A DNA stretch of 64,000 bases from Fragum whitleyi (taxonomy: Eukaryota > Mollusca > Bivalvia > Cardiida > Cardiidae). Below, piece after piece: positions 12,015 to 24,028 of the stretch. Position 1 is the first letter of the stretch. Each line of letters starts with the position of its first letter. The DNA lies in contig OX411543.1 of assembly GCA_948146395.1 (NCBI GenBank), forward strand, positions 53,424,017 to 53,488,016. Reading direction: 5' to 3'. The translations under genes were made by a program, and so were the position numbers. The notes beneath the pieces are model-generated. The model saw only the letters and a program-made list of their open reading frames with translations. It did not search any database and had not been told where the DNA came from.

Positions 12015-12887
12015 AAAGTGTTATTTTTCGTAGGAGTAAAATATAGAATTACTTTCTATCGGATAACAGAAACAACCGAACACATTTCACTCGGCTAACG
12101 TGAAAACCTTGGTTGTTTCAGTAATCAGAGTTAAAGTAAAACTGTATTTCAATGCAACAAGAAAAATACCTTCTATTTCCTGCACCTTTTTTTTGCATAT
12201 AAAATTCCTATGCAATACATTAACTGACAGGGGCAGTTTTGCAAAGACATAATTTTTTTGCTTCTACTGCTCCTTTAAACAGCTGTGAAAATTTTTGTAA
12301 CCACAATATGATCAAATAACTGCTTTTGTAGGGCTTTTTTAGGTCATTTTTTCTCTTTAGTGCAAAACTATTGTAGGTCCTTCCTATTTCATAAGATTAA
12401 CAATAGTTTTTCATTAAAGTTATTTTGTATTTGTTCTATCTATTGCTTATGTCAATAATATGACACATTGTGTTCTGTTTCATGCAAGATATCAAAGCTC
12501 TAGGCCTGGCTTATCTCTCTATCGCAGCCGTGACCTAAATATGAAGCAGAATAGAACCAATTTTGAACAATAAAAACAAGAGATGTAATTTCAAAAACCT
12601 TTTTTATTTTCCTTTCTTAATCAAGAAAACTGAAAACTATTAAAGAAGAGAACCAAACTTCCCCAGTTGGTGAATACAATATTCGCAAAATATATATGGT
12701 ACAATTTTGTACAAAGGGTTATTTTTACTGCTGTGGATTTGATGGAAAATCATCAGATTTTGTGTTTTCCATTTACATATCTTTAGTAACTATTAAATGA
12801 GATCATTGTTATCAGATCACTTTTTACCAATAGGTTTTGAATCTGAATACCAGTAAAAAACACCCTTTCTACTGCATCTGTTTAACA
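12015..12887. other. Unassigned interval
   Basis: No gene or bordered repeat is seen in this AT-rich stretch. Confidence 0.3.
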
Positions 12888-13073
12888 TTAACCCTTATCC
12901 CATATGCTTACAGCTTGGATCCGGATGAGGGGAATAATAATTCTGGGCCTTATCCAGATCAAAGCTGTTTGACACTCAATTTTCATTTTAACCAATTCTG
13001 AGCGAAATGGAAGCACTTTGAAACTTATGCAGACAAATCAGACAACAATTAATTTTGCGGAAAAAGAGTCAAT
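12888..13073. mobile_element. TTAA-bordered MITE with GGATCCGGATGAGG palindrome
   Basis: It starts TTAACCCTTATCCCATATGC and carries 'agcttggatccggatgaggg' with a complementary 'ccttatccagatcaaagct' downstream, able to form a long hairpin. It ends near 'ggaaaaagagtcaa', a decayed copy of the inverted end. It is related to 22208, 31137 and 50459. Confidence 0.65.
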
Positions 13074-13247
13074 GTCTAGTTGAAGGATACAAATTTGTTA
13101 GAAATGGTCACTATAAATTTATTCTTCATACACTTTACTTATTAAACCCTTAAAATGAGCTAAATATGACTTACAGTGTGTTAAGAAAGTTCGAAGACAT
13201 TAAACTCTTAGTTAAAAAATCTTGCATTGGTTCCCTGTTCCTCCCAG

Positions 13248-13293
13248 TTTGGAAGGAGCTGGAAACCACTTCAAGCTTTTATGAGACTATGAG
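13248..13293 (+). CDS. Candidate 46 bp plus-strand micro-exon
   Basis: A strong acceptor (TTCCCTGTTCCTCCCAG) and a strong donor (ATGAG|GTAAGTAT) flank 46 bp. One frame is open (phase 1 in, phase 2 out) and reads WKELETTSSFYETM. Nothing upstream or downstream could be joined to it, so it may be a chance pairing of splice sites or an isolated exon of an unseen gene. Confidence 0.25.
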
Positions 13294-13369
13294 GTAAGTA
13301 TTTATGGGAGCATTACATTTATATTAATTAATCTAACACTCATGCTGTTAGGATGTATGAGGTATATAA

Positions 13370-13670
13370 ACAAGAGGCTGTGGTGGGCCTAAATCGCTCA
13401 CCTGACACTGGCTGACTGCAGCAAATTTAGAAAAGAATGGCCAAAATTTTGGCTTCATTAATAGAACTATCTCTTCAATTACTAAAAAACTATGCATAAA
13501 TCCATACAAGCAGGTTTAATAAAGTATTAACCAAAACTGTGGCCTGAAATGCATCAAGAAGGATTTTCTAGGATTTGAAATAGTGACATAGTTTTTTACC
13601 CGACCACACCCATATTCATACAGGATAGTTTTTCAGTCTAGTAAAATATCAAGATATATTTCACTCGGCT
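13370..13670 (+). mobile_element. 5' part of a GCTCACCTG-type composite element
   Basis: It starts ACAAGAGGCTGTGGTGGGCC, then AAATCGCTCACCTGACACTG, the standard head of the family completed at 18808. Only about one and a half cores follow and no CAGGTGAGCTAA end is found. Confidence 0.5.
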
Positions 13671-14862
13671 TATGAAGACAACCCGTATTTCACAAGGCAC
13701 CAGCCAAGATGGGTTGTCTCGGTAACGAGTGAAAATATAACCAGGGGTTGTACCGAGGCCAAATTCTCAATCCAGAAAAAAAGCCGGGGGCCTTGGGGCA
13801 GCCGTGTCAAGGGGCAGCACTCCTGTGGGGGAAATTGGGGCAACGTCTTCAAGCTTTTTCAGACCCTCTGAAATGCATTTTCCTGACTTAAAATTCTTTA
13901 TTTTCTCTTATTGTTTGCTTCATTTATCCTGTAGCTAGAGACTTGTTTTGACACAAAAGATGCACTCGACCCCCCAAACCTCTCCCCTATTTCTACTTAC
14001 AAAAAAATGTGTATTTCTAATACATGTATATGAATAGTTTTCGATTAAAAAAGTTAACAGTGTCATAATCAATCAATCTACAGTCATGATGATCAATTTA
14101 CTTTTGGTAACTTAAATATCTTCAGAGACGATTAAAAGCAAAGATGCAAAAAATTATTAAAGAATATCCCTAAACATGTTTGTCTATTCTAGCGAAAGTT
14201 TGTCCTGGAGACACCGAGTTTGTAACAGAATGACCATAGTCGGAGCTTACAAATACACTTTGCCCCACTCACTCAATACTTTTCATGTAACATTAAGATG
14301 GTTATACTGTAGCAAAATACTTGTCTTACCTTTTCAATCTCAATTTTTCATAACCAATATGAATCTTCATGCTTAAGTTCATTTATATTAACAAAACCAA
14401 AAAGTTTCCATTTTGTTTGGGCAAAGAATTGCCCAGCTTGTTGATATCTAAAGATCTGAACATGAAAGTGGGAAAGTCCATCCCCAAACTATAAAATAAA
14501 TCTCATTAGAAAAGTTATTTATTGCGTCTTTAGTAATAACATTTTCATAAACAGAAAATATATCTAATTTGCTGTTATTTCACATCCGATTCTAAACATT
14601 TCTAAAGCATCATTTCTAAAGATCAATCTAGACTCTGCCAGCTATGGTGAACAAAAAAGCAAGGTTAGACAACACTTTCTAACTAGAGTGATTAAGATAG
14701 GATTCAATCACAATAGCAAGGAAACTCACGTAGAAATGTAGATCTATCTAATATCGAGCATTTAAATAATTATTTTCTTGATGAAATTCTGAAGCATCAC
14801 TTTGCAGTTAACCAGTCACCGAGTAAATCACAATTCTTAACTTTTTCTGCAGTTCTAATTTA
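13671..14862. other. Unassigned interval
   Basis: No supported gene. A minus-strand donor-like AAAAG|GTAAGA at 14325-14334 with a short open frame before it was seen, but no convincing acceptor goes with it. Confidence 0.3.
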
Positions 14863-15004
14863 CTAATGTGGTTCATTATTCCAAGATCTGAACAGAACAG
14901 TCCATCTCTCAGACACACAGGAAATAACAACACTAATAAGAATCAAAACCATCAAAATTAAACACAAAAATTGTTGTTAACATCTGATACACATGTGTAT
15001 CCAT
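14863..15004 (-). pseudogene. Frameshifted paralogue of the 47-residue membrane microprotein
   Basis: It is homologous to 28842-28985 over nearly the whole reading frame. The start region MDTHVYQMLTT is kept, then a 2-nt deletion in the run ACAATTTTTGTG (ACAATTTTTCTGTG in the other copy) shifts the frame. The downstream frame still encodes LILMVLILISVVISCVSERW and a tail ending SWNNEPH before TAG. Differences between the copies are mainly third-position synonymous changes. Homology stops close to the ends of the reading frame. This is most simply a recently broken gene copy. Confidence 0.55.
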
Positions 15005-16235
15005 TGTCTCTTCCAATATGGTGGACTTGAGTACCAGCACTTGATCATGACAAATTGGAATCTTTCCTCTGCAAATAACAGCCTAATTCAAGACGAGATA
15101 CATCACCAATCACATGTTACACATCACCAAACAAATGTTCACTAAGTGCAAAAAGAAATGCATAAATTTGATATGGATTTGTTAAATGATAGTTTTATTT
15201 GAATTTGATGTCCTTGAAAGTGTACATGAGGTGGGGAAAAAAATTCTTATTAATCATCAACTATCACATCTCAATCTGTATAATCTCGTCCTTGAGCATG
15301 AGTTTTTTGTTGAATCTTAAACCTGTTTTGACATACAAACCAGACAGACACAATATAGTACACACAAATGGCTTGTTATCATTCAACAACTCGACAAAAC
15401 ATCTGAAACCAAGCCATTTAATTACTGGAAGACGACAGGCGTAGCTTAATCATTTGTGTGACCACTATTCTTGATCTAGAGAACTGAAATGAGGATTTGG
15501 CACTAGTTCAGACTTATTTAACCAAACAGCTCTAGTGTGACATCAAAGAGACAATGTGTCAATATCAAGGTTACACCCCCTTGGCAACAGGTCCATCCAG
15601 CCTCAAACACATTCATCTGAATATGACTTACACAAGGATTTCAAAAAGTATAAGTCTACCCTATAGGTGAAGAAGCTGCATGTGTCATAAATTTTAAGTT
15701 TAAAGGCAATTTGAGTGTTCCCATTTGATTTCAGTGTGCCTTTGTTTTTGCACTGAGCCTATAAGTCAAATCATAGTTTTAGCAACACCACCTATGTTTA
15801 AGTCATACCCAAGCTGTGAACAATTGGCAAACATCATTGAGAATTCAGCAGAAGTTCCATGCTTATATATTTACAGAGTTAATAGTGTATGATACAGTTT
15901 CAAATTGGTGCATAATGCAAAAATCCTTGCATAATGCAAAGTCAGAGTACAAAAAAAACCCAATTATGTTCTGACCATATTGGAATATGTCTAAAACATC
16001 AAACTCCTGATCATGACAGAATGCCATTGCTTGGCTCACTTCAAAGTCATGAAAGAAAAAAATAAAAGCAACAGGAAAGTCAACAGCAGCCATACCCACC
16101 TTAGTTTCTGTTTGTACCAAACTGAAAAACGGAATTAAAACTTTAACTTTAAAATTTTCCAACATACAAATGTGGCCAAAAATCAGATAAGGACAATATT
16201 GCTTACAGAGGAAATAGAGCAAAAAATCAAAATGT
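15005..16235. other. Unassigned interval
   Basis: A 119-residue minus-strand open frame (15863-16222) is hydrophobic and Phe-rich with no recognised domain or splice context. Nothing else stands out. Confidence 0.3.
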
Positions 16236-16850
16236 GCTTTTGAAACACTATGCTCCCCCCCTTGTGGTCTTTTGATCCATAATATTTGGAAAAATCATTT
16301 CAATAATGACCTTTGACCTTAAAGGTGACATTGACTAAAAATTTAAAACAAGAGTGCTGCACACGAATGCCAAACGCTCATCTGATTTTCCATCACTAAT
16401 GGCATATAGTTAATCATTGAGCTTCATATCTGTGAGCTCCAATTCCAACAGATGTCATTTTAATTAAAAGACCAAAGTGTGAAAAGGGGCATAAATCATA
16501 CAAAATGCAATCTACACACAAATGATCAAGTATACATTGTCTACTTATGATGATAAATATCTGCTGACAGTTTCATGACCATACCTTAATTGGGTTTATG
16601 AAATATGGCAACCTAAACCAAAAAGGGGCATAAATCTGTCAAACTCCATCCAAGTGTAACCACACTTCGTATAAACTGTCCACATGTACTGCATTTTACA
16701 TTTACACAAAATAGCAACCATTTATGAGAACCTTCATTAAAACCATTAGTAACGTCAAGTGGTGCTCTCTACAATTTCACCTATTTATGAGAATGAGCAA
16801 CATCAACAAAATATCCGTGTGGTGCTTTCTTCCAGTAAATACACAATGGC
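16236..16850 (+). mobile_element. Relics of two composite elements
   Basis: 16236-16345 keeps the 'gaaacac.atgc.ccccc' head and 'gacctttgaccttaaaggtg' of the Pearl-like family. At 16348 a new head, ACAAGAGTGCTGCACACGAA, begins an element with 'aaaaggggcataaatc' cores (twice). No terminal hairpin was found, so the 3' border is open. Confidence 0.4.
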
Positions 16851-17585
16851 AATCATAAGAGCAAACAATATCAGCACAAAGAATCCTATGGTCACTTGGT
16901 GTGTTGTACAATTAAACAATATGGCACCCATTTAGAAGATAATCAAAAGGTTGAGTAAGGTCATGTGGTGTTTTCTCAAACACCCAATGTTCCTTCAATA
17001 ATTCTTTCCACACTATGCAACAAAGTCCTTTTTTGGTACTTCTTGATTCAATCAAATTTCAAAATTTGCAGTCTTGGTATAAATCAATGTACACAAAATG
17101 ATTTTATAAATGCCTTGATTTTTAATCCCACTTATCCTCCTGAGTGATTTTTTCAAGGCATACACTTGTGGAAAGTTCTAACCGATTACTTTTGAAATGC
17201 TTCACAAATTCTATTTTGGCATCATATTGCTTTCATAGTATTATTATTGTATCAGCTAGATGTCTGGCTTGCTAAGCAAAAAGGTTTAACCTAAATGATC
17301 TTCTTTAATAAGAGTTACTTTCCCTTTTCATAGTTTTGCAGAAAAGTACAAAATGTTCCGTCTGACTTGCAATATCAAATTAATTATCATTATAGCATGA
17401 TAAAAACTTCATCGAAAAAAAACTTTTTGTTTTCCTGCTAAGTAATGCAGATTCTCTACACAAGCCTTTAAAGGTATAAAACCTTCAAATTATCTCCATT
17501 TTAATTAATTTAAAATGCAACACCATTTTTGGCAAAGGCCGAATACGTTTTGATTTGCTCCTTTGCTTAAAATAATGTATTCTGT
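16851..17585. other. Unassigned interval
   Basis: No gene or recognisable repeat. Confidence 0.25.
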
Positions 17586-17820
17586 TTAAATTCTTAAGAA
17601 AAAAACTAGCCCCGCACACGGAGGCCAAGGCTCGGCTGCTGAGATTTTAAGTCTACAAAGGGAGAATATTTTGTCAAAAAGCATGACAGAGTTATGTCCC
17701 TTGGTCAGGATGTGGCCCTTGTCATGGTGAACAAGTATATGGAGTTTCTTTGAGGTATCTGTAAGAACAAAGAAGTTATGGCCAAGGTTAAAGTTTTTCA
17801 AGTTCATACTGACAGGGTGA
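17586..17820 (+). repeat. Fragment of the 'gttatgtcccttggtcagg' core family
   Basis: It shares 'cacacggaggcc..ggctc.gctgctgat', 'gttatgtcccttggtc', 'gcccttgtcatggtgaac' and 'aagaacaaagaagttatggcc' with 30205-30680, where the unit is tandemly repeated. Confidence 0.6.
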
Positions 17821-18358
17821 GCTATTAATGCACTGTAAAAAGAATGTAAAAAGATTTGAACCTCGGAATTATTTATGTTTTTATATATTCTCAGTAAGGT
17901 AGCTGATTGGTTAGAACTTTCCGTCAGTGTATAGGGTATTACATGAATTATTTTACCTTCAACTTTATGATCAATTTTGAAATTACTAACTATTGTTATT
18001 GTCTTATTTACTAATATCCTGGTTATAAAGTGTCCACAAAATTTTGGAATACACCTTAAACACTATGTACAGACATGTGCCATAAATTAACATACATATG
18101 TAATTTTTCAGTAAAAATGTTTCTACTTTACACAGGTAATTGAAAGTTATTTCTGTTTAAGATCTACTGTATCCATTTTTTCACTATTACCCCTACCATT
18201 TTTTGACGAAATGAAAGATTTCAAAATGTAAAAATGGCAACAACACCTGAAGATATGCCCATCTTCGAAAAAAAGGTCAATATTTAGAAGCAATTAATCT
18301 AAACGAAATACCCATGACACAATTTATTCATATTCTACATGCAAAGTTCAAAAATGAA
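17821..18358. other. Unassigned interval
   Basis: No gene or recognisable repeat. Confidence 0.25.
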
Positions 18359-18654
18359 ACAATAGCACCGCCTGCTGGTGCCTACCCTCGGCTGTTAGAT
18401 GCTGGATAGTCGACAAAAAATCTAAGTCGAAAAGGGGCATAATTTGCACAAAATGCATCCAGAGCAATCCCCCTTGGTAGTATAGGTTGCTCTTTTGATA
18501 GTGAACATATGTGCCAAGTTTCAAGTGAATGCCTTCAATAGAACCAGAGATATCACAAAATGTCAAAGTTTTCGCATGACGACGACACCGCTGCCGACAA
18601 CGCCAAGGCTATTGCAATACCTTGGGTTTTCTCCGAAAACAGCAGAGCTAAAAA
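18359..18654 (+). mobile_element. Short composite element, ACAAGAGCACCGCC family
   Basis: The head is slightly decayed (ACAATAGCACCGCCTGCTGG, TGCCTACCCTCGGCTGTT). The body matches 11731-12014, and the end 'gggttttctccgaaaacagc' runs on to AGAGCTAAAA. Confidence 0.75.
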
Positions 18655-18807
18655 TGGTCACTTATCCAAGATCCTTGGGACAATTTGGCTGAATATGTAA
18701 CTCAGGCGAGAATTCATGCTTCTAAATATCCTCAGTGAATTTGGTGTTGATGGGATAAAAATTGTTCAAGTAAGATCACAGACAAGAATATTTAGTTCCA
18801 AAACAGA

Positions 18808-19985
18808 ACAAGAGGACCAAGATGGTCCTAGATCGCTCACCTGTGTCTCTTTGACCCCTGGGACATCACATTGATTAAAAATGGCAGATGTCAAAAAGGA
18901 GATAATTTCTACATAAGATCAAAACCATGGAATGTTTTCAGCCGAGATCAAGACAGATATGCCTTTTCGCTCTTTGATTCTATGTACAACAGGATGCACC
19001 TGGGTGGAGCCCAAATGTGACCTGAGGGTCTTGATATGAACAAACTTGGAAAAGTCCCATTAGTTGATGCTACAAACTAAATATGAAAGCTGTCTGTCTT
19101 CTTGTTTCAGAGAAGATTTTTGAAGGTTTTCCTATTTTCACCCATCATGCTCAGATTACCTAAAAGGGATGCCAAATATGACCCAAGGGGTTTTGATATG
19201 AACAAACTTGGTAGAGGCCCACAAGTTGATACTACATACCAAATTTGAAAGCAGTCTGCCGTCTGGTTTCGGAAAAGAAGATTTTTTCTCTTTGATTCTA
19301 TGTAAAAAGGGTTGCGCCCAGGTGGAGCCCTAACATTATCCAAGGGTCTTGATATGAGCGAACTTAGTACAGGTCCAGTAGATGATGCTACATTCGAATA
19401 TGAAACCTGTCTGCCATCTGGTTTCAGAGAAGAAGATTTTCATTTTTTTATCCTTCCTGCTCAGATGAGCTAAAGGCCAAATATGACCCCAGGATTTTAA
19501 TTTGAACAAACTTGGTAGTGGCCCACAAGTTGATACTACATACCAAATTTGAAAGCAGTTTGCCATCTGGTTTCAGAGAAGCAGATTTTTTAAGAATTAC
19601 GCTCATTGATTCTATGTAAAAAGGGTTGCACCTAGGTGGAGCCCAATTATGACCCCAGGGTCTTGATATGAACTTACTTGGTAGAGGTCCATTAGATGAT
19701 GCTACATACCAAATATGAAAGGTGTCCCCCTAATGGTTTCAGAGAAGAAGATTTTTGAAGATTTTTATATTTCACCCTTTTTGTTAAGGGTAGAGGGAAA
19801 GTTAAGGGTGGATTTCATCTATTTGTACAACTTTGGTAGAGCTTGACTCAAGGAACATCCCTGCCAAATTTCATCAAGATTGGCCCATTTAAGGAGAAGA
19901 TGTTTAAAGAAATTGTGGACACCGGACAATGGACATTGTATGATCACAACAGCTCACCTTGAGCACTTCATGCTCAGGTGAGCTA
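18808..19985 (+). mobile_element. Complete composite element, GCTCACCTG...CAGGTGAGCTA family
   Basis: The head ACAAGAGGACCAAGATGGTC forms the hairpin GGACCA..TGGTCC and is followed by GATCGCTCACCTG. About five ~190 bp cores follow ('gtcttgatatgaacaaactt', 'gatgctacataccaaat', 'tggtttcagagaagaagatt'). The end is 'gctcaccttgagcacttcat' + GCTCAGGTGAGCTA, a strong terminal hairpin. It abuts the next element's ACAAGAG head with no spacer. Confidence 0.8.
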
Positions 19986-21609
19986 ACAAGAGCTGTCGGA
20001 GGATAGCGAAGCTCGACTATTCTGGATGATGGATAGTAACAGTAATCAATGTCAACATTGGAAGAAATTTCACTAAATGAAAATCAGAATAAATAAACTG
20101 TGTGTAGAGGCTTATATGATGGCCACAGACACATTTGCAAAATTTCCAAGAAAATAGCTTTAGTAGAAACAGAAAATAGATATACATTAGTTGCACATAA
20201 AACTTTAACCAAGATTTCTAAGTCTGAAAAGGGAAAAAATTCAATTGATTGATTGATTGAATGGAGTTTAACGCCGCTTTCAACATTATTTCAGTTATAT
20301 CGCGGCGGCTGGAGCACCTAACAATGGATTCCTGGTATTTCTGTCACCAGTACAACCATCACATTCTTTCCTAGCCTCCAGCTGCTATCACACATAGGTC
20401 TACGATTATCAACCCATTGGTGAGAGACAAATAGTCGGAAAGAAAGAGTGCCGCCGTCGGGGATCGAACCCGGGACCTCTAGATTGACAGTCCGACGCGC
20501 TACAAACTGCGCTATGACGGCGGCTAGGAAAAAATTCAAACAAATTTATTATCACTCTTAGGAACTGATGTCTTAAGACTGATAGTAAGGTCAAAGAAGC
20601 ATGTGTATCCTTTCAGAGCAAGAGCTGTAGTAGAAACAGAGTTATAAGAGATATTCAACATTTGCACGTAAAACTTTAACAAGTCCAAAAAGGGTTAAAA
20701 TTCCATCAAATAAATTATTTCAGTAATGAATCTTTGTCTAAAGGCTGTTATTATTGTCACAGAAGCATATGCAAACTTGCAGAGCAGTAGCTACAGTAGA
20801 AACAGAGATATAACAGATAGTCAACATTGGCACGTAAAACTTTAACCAAGATTTCTAAGACCAAAAAGCGGTTTAATTCCATCATATTTATTATTTCAGT
20901 AATGAATCTTTGTCTAGAGGCTGGTAATATTGTCACAGAAGCATGTGCAAACTTGCAGAGCAGTAGCTACAGTAGAAACAGAGATATAACAAATAGTCAA
21001 CATTTGCACGTAAAACTTTAACCAAGATTTCTAATTCTGAAAAGGGGTAAAATTGCAAAAAAATAATTATTTCAGCAATGAATCTTTGTCAAGAGGCTAG
21101 TAATATTGTCACAGAAGCATGAGCAAACTTTCAGAGCAGTAGCTACAGTAGAAACAGAGATATACCAAATAGATACTTTGCATGTAAAGCTTTAACCAAG
21201 ATATCCAAGTCAGAAAGGGTTAAAATTACATCAAATTAATTATTTCTGTAATGAATCTTTATCTTAAGGCTGGATATATTGTCACAGAAGCATGTGCAAA
21301 CTTGCAGAGCAGTAGCTACAGTAGAAACAGAGATATAACAAATAGTCAACATTTGTATGTTAAACTTTAACCAAGATTTTTAAGTCCGAAAAGGGTTAAA
21401 ATTGCATTAAATTAATTATTTCAGAAATGAATCTTTGTCTAGAGACTGATATTATTGACAAAGAAGCATGTGCAAACTTTCAGAGCAAAAGCTTTTGTAG
21501 AAACAGAGATTTGACACATTTGCACGTAAAACTTTAACCAAAGCATTACACCGATGCAGACGCCCAGGTGACTGAAATAGCCCCCCTATTCTATGAATAG
21601 TCAAGCTAA
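19986..21609 (+). mobile_element. Complete composite element, GCTCGACTATTC...GAATAGTCGAGC family, with nested SINE
   Basis: The head is ACAAGAGCTGTCGGAGGATA and GCGAAGCTCGACTATTC. About seven ~150 bp cores carry 'gaaacagagatataacaaat', 'gcacgtaaaactttaaccaa' and 'atgaatctttgtctagaggc'. The end is 'cccccctattctatgaatag' + TCAAGCTAAAA. A SINE interrupts the second core at 20245-20526. Confidence 0.8.
20232..20539 (-). mobile_element. tRNA-derived SINE with 13 bp target-site duplication
   Basis: On the minus strand the head is GCCGCCGTCATAGCGCAGTT with an A-box-like TAGCGCAGTTTGTAGCGCG and a B-box GGTTCGATCCC closed by GGCGGC. The body contains 'gtgctccagccgccgcgata' and the tail is (TCAA)n. 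Identical 13 bp copies of GGAAAAAATTCAA flank it at 20232-20244 and 20527-20539, which shows target-primed insertion into the pre-existing composite element. The head resembles an Asp-type tRNA (loop CTGTCAA), but the anticodon stem is degenerate, so it is not a functional tRNA gene. Confidence 0.9.
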
Positions 21610-21756
21610 AAATGATCACAATTTGGTGACCCTTGGGACAATTTGGCTGAATATTACACTTGGGCAAGATATTATGCTTATAAACATCCTCAGTGTATTT
21701 GGTGTTGATCGAATAAAAATTGTACAAGTTAAAGTACCTGCAAGAATGTTAAATCA

Positions 21757-22062
21757 ACAAGAGCACCGCCTGCAGGTGCCTACACTCAACTGTTACATGC
21801 TGGATAGTCAACAAAAAATCAAAGTCGAAAAAGGGGCATAATTTGCAAAAAAGCATCCAGAGTTATCCCCCTTGATAGTATAGGTTGATTCTTTAATAGT
21901 GAACAAGTATGCCAAGTTTCAAGTGAATGCCTTCAATAGAACCAGAGATATCACAAAATGTCAAAGTTTTCGCACAACGACACCGCCGACAACGCCTACA
22001 ATGACGACGACGTGAAGGCTAAAGCAATACCTCGGGTTTTCTCTGAAAACAGCCGAGTTAAA
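21757..22062 (+). mobile_element. Short composite element, ACAAGAGCACCGCC family
   Basis: The head ACAAGAGCACCGCCTGCAGG has the hairpin GCACC..GGTGC. The body is as in 11731-12014, and the end is 'gggttttctctgaaaacagc' + CGAGTTAAAA. Confidence 0.75.
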
Positions 22063-22207
22063 ATGAAAGAACGGTCATAACTCCAAGACCTTTGATACTA
22101 TTTCGCTGAATATTGAACGTGGGCAATAGTTTATGCTTATAAACAATCTCAGTAAATTACTTGTTGATCGGATAAAAATTTTTCAAGTAAGAGTACAGAC
22201 AAGAATG

Positions 22208-22418
22208 TTAACCTTTATCCTACCAATCACACTAATTGCTGATATGCCAACAGCTTGGATCCGGATGAGGCACTGAGTAACTCTGCACCTCATCTGGATC
22301 CAAGCTTTTTTATACTTAATCTACATTTTCACCAATATTTAGAAAAATCGGAGCACTTTGAAAAAGAGCAGCAAACAAAATTTTTCAGACCAAAATTAAT
22401 TTGGTGGTAAAGCGTTAA
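22208..22418. mobile_element. TTAA-bordered MITE with GGATCCGGATGAGG palindrome
   Basis: It runs from TTAACCTTTATCC to GGTAAAGCGTTAA. The inner arms AGCTTGGATCCGGATGAGG and CCTCATCTGGATCCAAGCT are nearly perfect complements around a 17 bp loop, so the DNA or an RNA from it could form a long hairpin. Confidence 0.75.
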
Positions 22419-22447
22419 ATAAGATCAAAGAAGAAACAAATTTGAAA

Positions 22448-23974
22448 ACAAGAGCTGTCGGAGGACAGCAAAGCTCCACTATTCTGAGTGCTGGATAGTA
22501 ACAGTAATCAATGTCAACATTGGAAGAAATTTCACTAAATGAATATCATAATAAATAATCTGTGTGTAAAGGCTTATATGATGGCCATAGACGCATTTGC
22601 AAAATTTCCAATAAAAAAGCTTTAGGAGAAACAGATAACAGATATACATTAGTTGCACATAAAACTTTAACCAGGATTTCTAAGTCTGAAAAGGGTAATA
22701 ATTCAATCAAATTTATTATCACTATCATGGGAATCTTTGTCTAATGATTGATAGAAAAGTCACATAAGCATGTGCAACCTTTCAGAGCAAAAGCTATAGT
22801 AGAAAAAGAGATATAACAGATAGTCAACATTTGCACGTAAAACTTTAACCAAGATTTCTAAGTCCACAAAGGCTTAAAATTCCATTAAGTTAATTATTAT
22901 AGTAATGAATCTTTGTCTAGAGGCTGGTATTATTGTCACAGAGGCATATGCAAACTTTCAGAGCAGAAGCTACAGTAGAAACAGAAATATTAGAAATAGT
23001 CAACATTTGCACATAAAACTTTAACCAAGATTTTTAAGTCCGAAAAGGGTTAAAATTCCATTTAAGTACTAATTGCAGAAATGAATCTTTGTCTAGTGGC
23101 TGTTATTTTTGTCACAGAAGCATGTGTAAAGTTTCAGATCAATAACTATAGTAGAAACAGAGATATAACAAATAGTCAACATTTGCACGTAAAACTTTAA
23201 CCAAGATTTCTAAGTCTGAAAAGGGTCAAAATTCCATCAAATAAATCATTTCAGTAATGAATCTTTGTCTAAGGGCTGGTATTATTGTCACAGAAGCATG
23301 TGCAAACTTGCAGAGCAAAAGCTACAGTAGAAACAGAGATACAAGAAATAGTCAATATTTGCACGTAAAACTTTAACCAAGATTTCAAAGTCCGAAAAGG
23401 GTTAAAATTCCATCAAATTAATTATTTCAGTAATGAATCTTTGTCTAGAGACTGATATTATTGTCACAGAAGCATGTGCAAACTGTCAGAGCAAAAGCTA
23501 CAGTAGAAACAGAGATACAAGAAATAGTCAACATTTGCATGTAAAATTTTAACCAAGATATTTAAGTCCGAAAAGGGTTAAAATTCCATCAAATTAATTA
23601 TTATAGTAATGAATCTTTGTCTAGAGACTGATATTATTGTCAAAGAAGCATGTGCAAACTTTCAGAGCAATAGCTACAGTAGAAACAGAGATATAAGAAA
23701 TAGTCAACATTTGCACGTAAAACTTTAACCAAGATTTCTAAGTCCGAAAAGGGTTAAAATTCCATCAAATTAATTATTTCAGTAATGAATCTTTGTCTAG
23801 AGACTGATATTATTGTCACAGAAGCATGTGCAAATTTTCAGAGCAATAGCTTTAGTAGAAACAGAGATTTGACACAGTTGCACGTAAAACTTTAACCACT
23901 GCATTAAGCCGACGCCGACACTGACGCCCGGGTGACTGGAATAGCCCCCCTATTCTACGAATAGTCGAGCTAAA
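22448..23974 (+). mobile_element. Complete composite element, GCTCGACTATTC...GAATAGTCGAGC family
   Basis: Second full copy of the 19986 family: head ACAAGAGCTGTCGGAGGACA, about nine ~150 bp cores, 3' end 'cccccctattctacgaatag' + TCGAGCTAAAA. It ends 55 bp beyond the stop codon of the recombinase-like gene, so it falls in that gene's probable 3' UTR or just downstream. Confidence 0.8.
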
Positions 23975-24028
23975 AATTATGTACATTAACTTATGGCACA
24001 TGTCTGTAACTTCACGTAAACCCCCTTT

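Noticed and set aside
15863..16222. 119-residue minus-strand open frame
   Set aside because: Hydrophobic, Phe-rich composition from T-rich sequence, no motif, no splice context, no second copy.
20460..20526. Possible tRNA gene
   Set aside because: Degenerate anticodon stem, attached SINE body and tail, and flanking target duplications show a SINE head, not a tRNA gene.
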